DNA of 64,000 bases from Zhengitettix transpicula (Eukaryota; Arthropoda; Insecta; Orthoptera; Tetrigidae), in NCBI GenBank assembly GCA_037074705.1, contig CM073590.1, positions 131,335,600-131,399,599 of the forward strand, given 5' to 3'. The position numbers and the translations under genes are program-made. Shown in pieces: positions 57,739 through 64,000 of the stretch. Under the pieces are notes generated by a model. The model had not been told where the DNA came from and did not search any database. It was given only the letters and a program-made list of their open reading frames with translations. Numbering within the stretch: the first letter of the stretch is position 1; each line of letters begins with the position of its first letter.

Positions 57739-60700
57739 GGGCGAAATTTGTCTCTTTTCCTTTTGTTTATGAAGAAGTTAGTTGCTTAGAATATGTTCTC
57801 AGATAAGGATGAAGCAGCGTTATTTATATAACTTGGCGCCGAATTGAATGTAGGTGGAATGTTGGAGGATATGATTTTATGAATACGGGACAGTCGACTC
57901 TATTGTTGTCCCTGATAAAATTCTCATAAGGCAACGAATGTGCGAAGATTAGATCTATTAAAATGATAATAGGGAGTTGATCTGGTGTTATGGAGTAAAA
58001 TATTTGATGTGGATTGGAGTGTAGATTAGGGAAAGGTTAACATGATTAGGTTTTGACGCTGCAAGATGAGACATCAAATGCGTGATAAAGAAGTTGTCTG
58101 AAAGGCCCGGGAAAGGATTTCCCTATTCGAGTAAGTTCATGCGGAGAGCTTTTAGATCGCTCATAAGAATAAGGATTTCAATGGAGTTTAGGTATGTGAA
58201 AAGGTTTCTGGAAAGGGTACGGCATAGTGGTCAAAATAGGACAGCTATAGTGCTGCCGTTGAGCAGGGTCATTATACTTTATTCTGTGTTGTAGACTAGT
58301 AAGATAAGACCCCATCCATGGCGGAAGTAGAGAGCAATGCTCCTTTACTTATTTTTTATTTTTTTAGGGCAACAGGCTACATGAGGGTAATCCACATTGG
58401 GCAACTCCCCTTTAATAGCATAGGAAGGGATTTGAAAGGGGGGATGCGGAAGGGTAGAGGAAGGTAGCCAAGGGTTAACTAGGGCCCCCGGGCTATGGTT
58501 TAAGGATCCTACCTGGCAATTCGCCTAAACGTAATGCAGGGAAAACTCTAGAAAAACCTGCATCAGGTAGGTCGGGCATTTGGTACTTGTCCCATGCCCT
58601 TCCGATGGCGGGAGAGGGGTTAGCCCCGGTCTCGACGGAAGACATTGTATTAGGAGCCTTCCTGCTGCGCGTGCTTGGAAGCAGGTTCAGCTATACCCTG
58701 GATGTCTACGACTTGTTCTGCGAACAAATTGGCTTACAGAGTTAGTTTTCTTCCTGGTGGCACCATTCGCGTTCAAAAGCAATTATTTACGTTTTACATC
58801 TTATTTCCAAGTTTCCGGTTAGCGATGGCCTTACGAAAGGGATTGGACTAGGGCGCATACATCAGGCTCCCACACAGTTGTCTGAAATCTGTTAATACTT
58901 AAGTTTACTTCTAGCCTTCCACCAAATAATGTCCGTTTCACGGTTTTAATCGTTGATATCACCTCCTGCCCCTTTGCAGGGAATAGTTCCAGGAATGTGA
59001 AGTTTGTTGTTAGAAGACACGGCAATGACCGTCGTATTGGTTACTTGTTTGACTGAGTTGTTTTTAATTTTGCAATTAATTTATCGGACTGGGTGATTAG
59101 GGCAGCGAGTGTCTATGGGTGCGTGATACTCTCCACAATTCAGACACTTCGTGGTGACATACTTCTCGCATTTGCTCGTGCGAAGCCCGCATTTGGTGCC
59201 GGATTAACTTTCAGGAGCATTACGAAGGGGTAAGTTAGTTATGAAAATAGTAAAAGATTCGTTTCCCGTGTATTAACATTCGGTTGATGTGTCATATAAA
59301 TACGTGGCCTTATTGGAACCAGTTATGTTCCATCTATCTTCAGTTGACCTAAGAAGTACATTTGTCTGTATCGAACCTTCGATATTTCAGCATATAGCAG
59401 TTGGCGAAGATGGGGGGAACCCTCCTCCTGTTCACTCCTTCGTCCGCCGCTTTCCTAGTTTTTATCTTCGGATAAAGCAGTGCCTGCAGAGACATCTCTC
59501 CTCCTGGAACTCCTAGAACTACCCTAGGATCTAGTACTTCTTTCTTTCTTTACGATCCTCTAGTTTGTTGTAGGTTCCTTTAAAATCAATAAACGTAGTC
59601 TTCTAAACTTATCCAGCTTTCCTCTAATTATCAAACCGTCCAATAGCAGATCGTCGACCGTTACTGAGATGCAGCGAGCACCCACGTTACCGATTTCCTA
59701 TTCAACGTTACTACACTCTTCCTCCTTCCTATTTCATCAACCCCTTCGTCGATATCAGAGCTGGATGAATGGTCTCTCGACACAACTTGGACCATTGCTG
59801 TATTACACCAGGCCTTACTAAAATTTATTTCCCGAAAATTTTAGTTCTTCTTAGATTTTCGCTTCTGTTATGTCAAGGACCGCGCATCTAAAGATAACTG
59901 AGGAAAAGGGTAGGTATATTGTGAGGCGCATTACATTGCGGGTTCGATTCTCTACAGAAACTTTGTTATGAGGAAACTTGGTGGAGTAGAAGCGCTTCAT
60001 TGGTTAAAGAAATTTCTGAGCTGAATGATTTTATAAATAAGTTGTTTTTACGTGTGAGAAACAAGAATTTGCTAAGGAATATTGCAATTCATCTTTGTGT
60101 GGAATTGTGGAGACAATCACGGTGTATAATGGATGAATAGGTGGGGCAGGTACAGTTTGGGTGTAATATACAAAGGACTGAGTTGACACTGGAATTATGT
60201 TGTTGTTTTCTTTGCTATTTCAGGAGTAGGAGACACTTGCGGCTTCCGCTTGGTTCCCTTTGAGGCGAAGGCCATTTTCAATTCATCTTCTTCTAGTGGA
60301 GCTTCGTAAATGAAATTAACGGTAGTGGTAGATTCATTTCCACCCGTTTCTTTCTTATTTTCTCTAGGGGCATCGCTAAGGTTAAGAGGCAGGGAGAGGA
60401 AAAATGGATGGCCTAACCATGAAAAAGATGTAATTTTGATTTTGTACACAGTTGAACCAAGTGTTTGGCAATCTGTACTTTTTGGACAATGATTAACCTT
60501 CACTCAAAGCAAGCAGACTTGTTGGCTGTTTGCCACACTCAAAAAGTAAGTACAAAAGACAAATACAACCCGGCTAAGGATTCAAGCTAGAGTCATAATA
60601 AAAAGCAAACAAATAGAAAAATGGTATTAAAGAATATCTTGAATTCACGCGTTTTACGTCTGTAAGCATCACAGTTGAATTTAAACAGATTGATAACTGT

Positions 60701-61389
60701 AAACAATTGGAGCTGCGTTTAGACACGAAATCGTAGAGGTAGCGGAGAACGACGTAGCTATTACGGATTCCGGCTGCGGAATGACAAGCCGGCAGATGTA
60801 GTTAGGATATTCACTGTGCTAAGTCCGTGTCATCATCACACCTCCTGATAACCAGCCGACGGCCAATGGCTACCGGTCAGGAAGCGTAAAAGTGATCACA
60901 TCAGTTTTCAAGCGGTAAAAATAAAAAATATAAGACCTTCCCTGTAACAACTTACGTATTATCTGATTTGTGAAGTCATATATCGATCTTCGGTATTCAT
61001 AATTGCGGTACACAAATGAATGCAATGCGGTACATTCAAACATTTTCAGTCTAGATGACATTAACGGGTATATTTTGTTCCTTATACGGAACTATTCAGA
61101 GGCTGCACATACGTTGCAATAAATCTTTTTTAAGTCAAAGCTCAAATTTCCAGAGTTGGTGAACCTCCGCCGCTGGTTTAGTGAACACCTTTTATATTCC
61201 AACAAGGAGGTACAACTACCACATTCTTAAATAACTCATATTAAAATTTGAACTTTTCTTAACCCCTGACTTCCGCTATTAGTCATTGTAATCATGAAAT
61301 GAGACTTCTTTTAAATGTGAAGCGATATAGATAAAGTAGCGCAGTGTTGTAAACCCGGTTAATTAACAAAATAACCGTAACAACAGATG

Positions 61390-61432
<43 letters not shown>

Positions 61433-62011
61433 ATAGATAGATACAATGTTTATAACGTGTAACTGATAGACTTATTCATAGAACGGATAAATTGATTTGT
61501 TTGATGTCATGAGGATGTCCATTCATAAATTTCTCACCTATTAAAGTAATATTGACATTTCGTAAATGCGAAGGATCGCATGCCCAAAGCCTTAAACTCA
61601 TGCTCATGATACTCGTTCAAGTAGTATGGTGGTAGTACTTTGTTCCACCTTCATAATATAACAGATATTATTAATAAATTAATATTAAAAGGTTGATTAT
61701 AGTTATAATTTGAATTAACAATATATTAAATATTTCATAGTTAAATTACTCAAATTAAAATTTGAACTTTTATAATCCCCAGCCTTACGCTGGAGAGCAT
61801 AAAGAATTTCCTTCATGGCTACTCTCAGGGAACATGAAGGGAATTTTAACAATGAAAAATTACTCTGTCAGGATGGAAAAATGTCAGACCAGGAATCAAA
61901 CCCGGGACCTCCCGCTAACTTGGCAGACGCTGTCCCATCTGAGCTGGTCCCTGTCAAATCCACACCAGTGTGAAATTGTTGAGATCTAATGCAGGCTCAC
62001 CTACATGGGCT
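57739..62011 (+). repeat. Duplicated block, copy 2, segment 2 (source 37620-41939)
   Basis: Colinear with 37620-41939 and a few percent different. It includes copies of the jockey-like remnant (57740-60530), the family A repeat (about 58357-58640), a shorter (TA)n at 61388-61436 and the SINE (61765-61980). At 62010-62012 it jumps to 43276, with CTT shared by both sources. Confidence 0.92.

Positions 62012-64000
<1,989 letters not shown>

Overview
The window looks like nuclear DNA of an insect or other arthropod. It is AT-rich, with widely spaced exons bounded by GT/AG introns, a pacifastin-type protease-inhibitor exon, a BEL/Pao LTR retrotransposon, jockey-clade non-LTR retrotransposons, a probable tRNA-derived SINE, satellites and (TA)n tracts. 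I cannot name the species from sequence alone. No operons, CRISPR arrays or rRNA genes were seen, and no intact tRNA gene.

Layout. 1-2.8 kb: fragments of a repeat called family B here, a weak coding-like fragment and a foldback element with an internal TATA box. 3.15-7.77 kb: an array of an ~85-bp satellite. 7.8-11.4 kb: copies of a ~500-bp interspersed repeat (family A) and one orphan pacifastin exon (9498-9659, minus). 11.46-13.5 kb: a block repeated at 55.65-57.74 kb. 15.3-18.2 kb: a decayed, 5'-truncated jockey-type element (minus). 18.407-25.478 kb: a BEL/Pao element (minus) with LTRs differing by one visible base, a 5-bp target duplication, and a coding region broken by one frameshift and two stops. 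25.5-37.6 kb: mostly AT-rich DNA with family B, TA-flanked elements and three tandem arrays (a diverged ~85-bp, a 22-bp and a ~182-bp repeat). 37.6-40.4 kb: remnants of a second jockey-like element.

The clearest host gene is a calcium-binding mitochondrial carrier of the SCaMC type (SLC25A23/24/25-like). Five plus-strand exons (43766-48081) encode all three carrier repeats; the upstream EF-hand exons were not found. Its introns hold a family A copy, a possible Penelope-related motif and a 153-bp-arm inverted repeat made of hAT-transposase remnants. From 49.4 to 55.6 kb lies inverted family B, one copy of which has an amplified ~311-bp internal module.

From 55648 to the window end the sequence repeats 11463-45400 in direct orientation. 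It lacks ~24.1 kb (13517-37619), ~1.34 kb (41940-43275) and smaller pieces. This is best read as a ~44-kb tandem duplication followed by deletions with short microhomology. The second SCaMC copy is a pseudogene: its first exon is mostly deleted and the next exon has lost its splice donor. The BEL insertion, with almost identical LTRs, appears younger than the duplication (copies ~2% different in the exon compared by eye).
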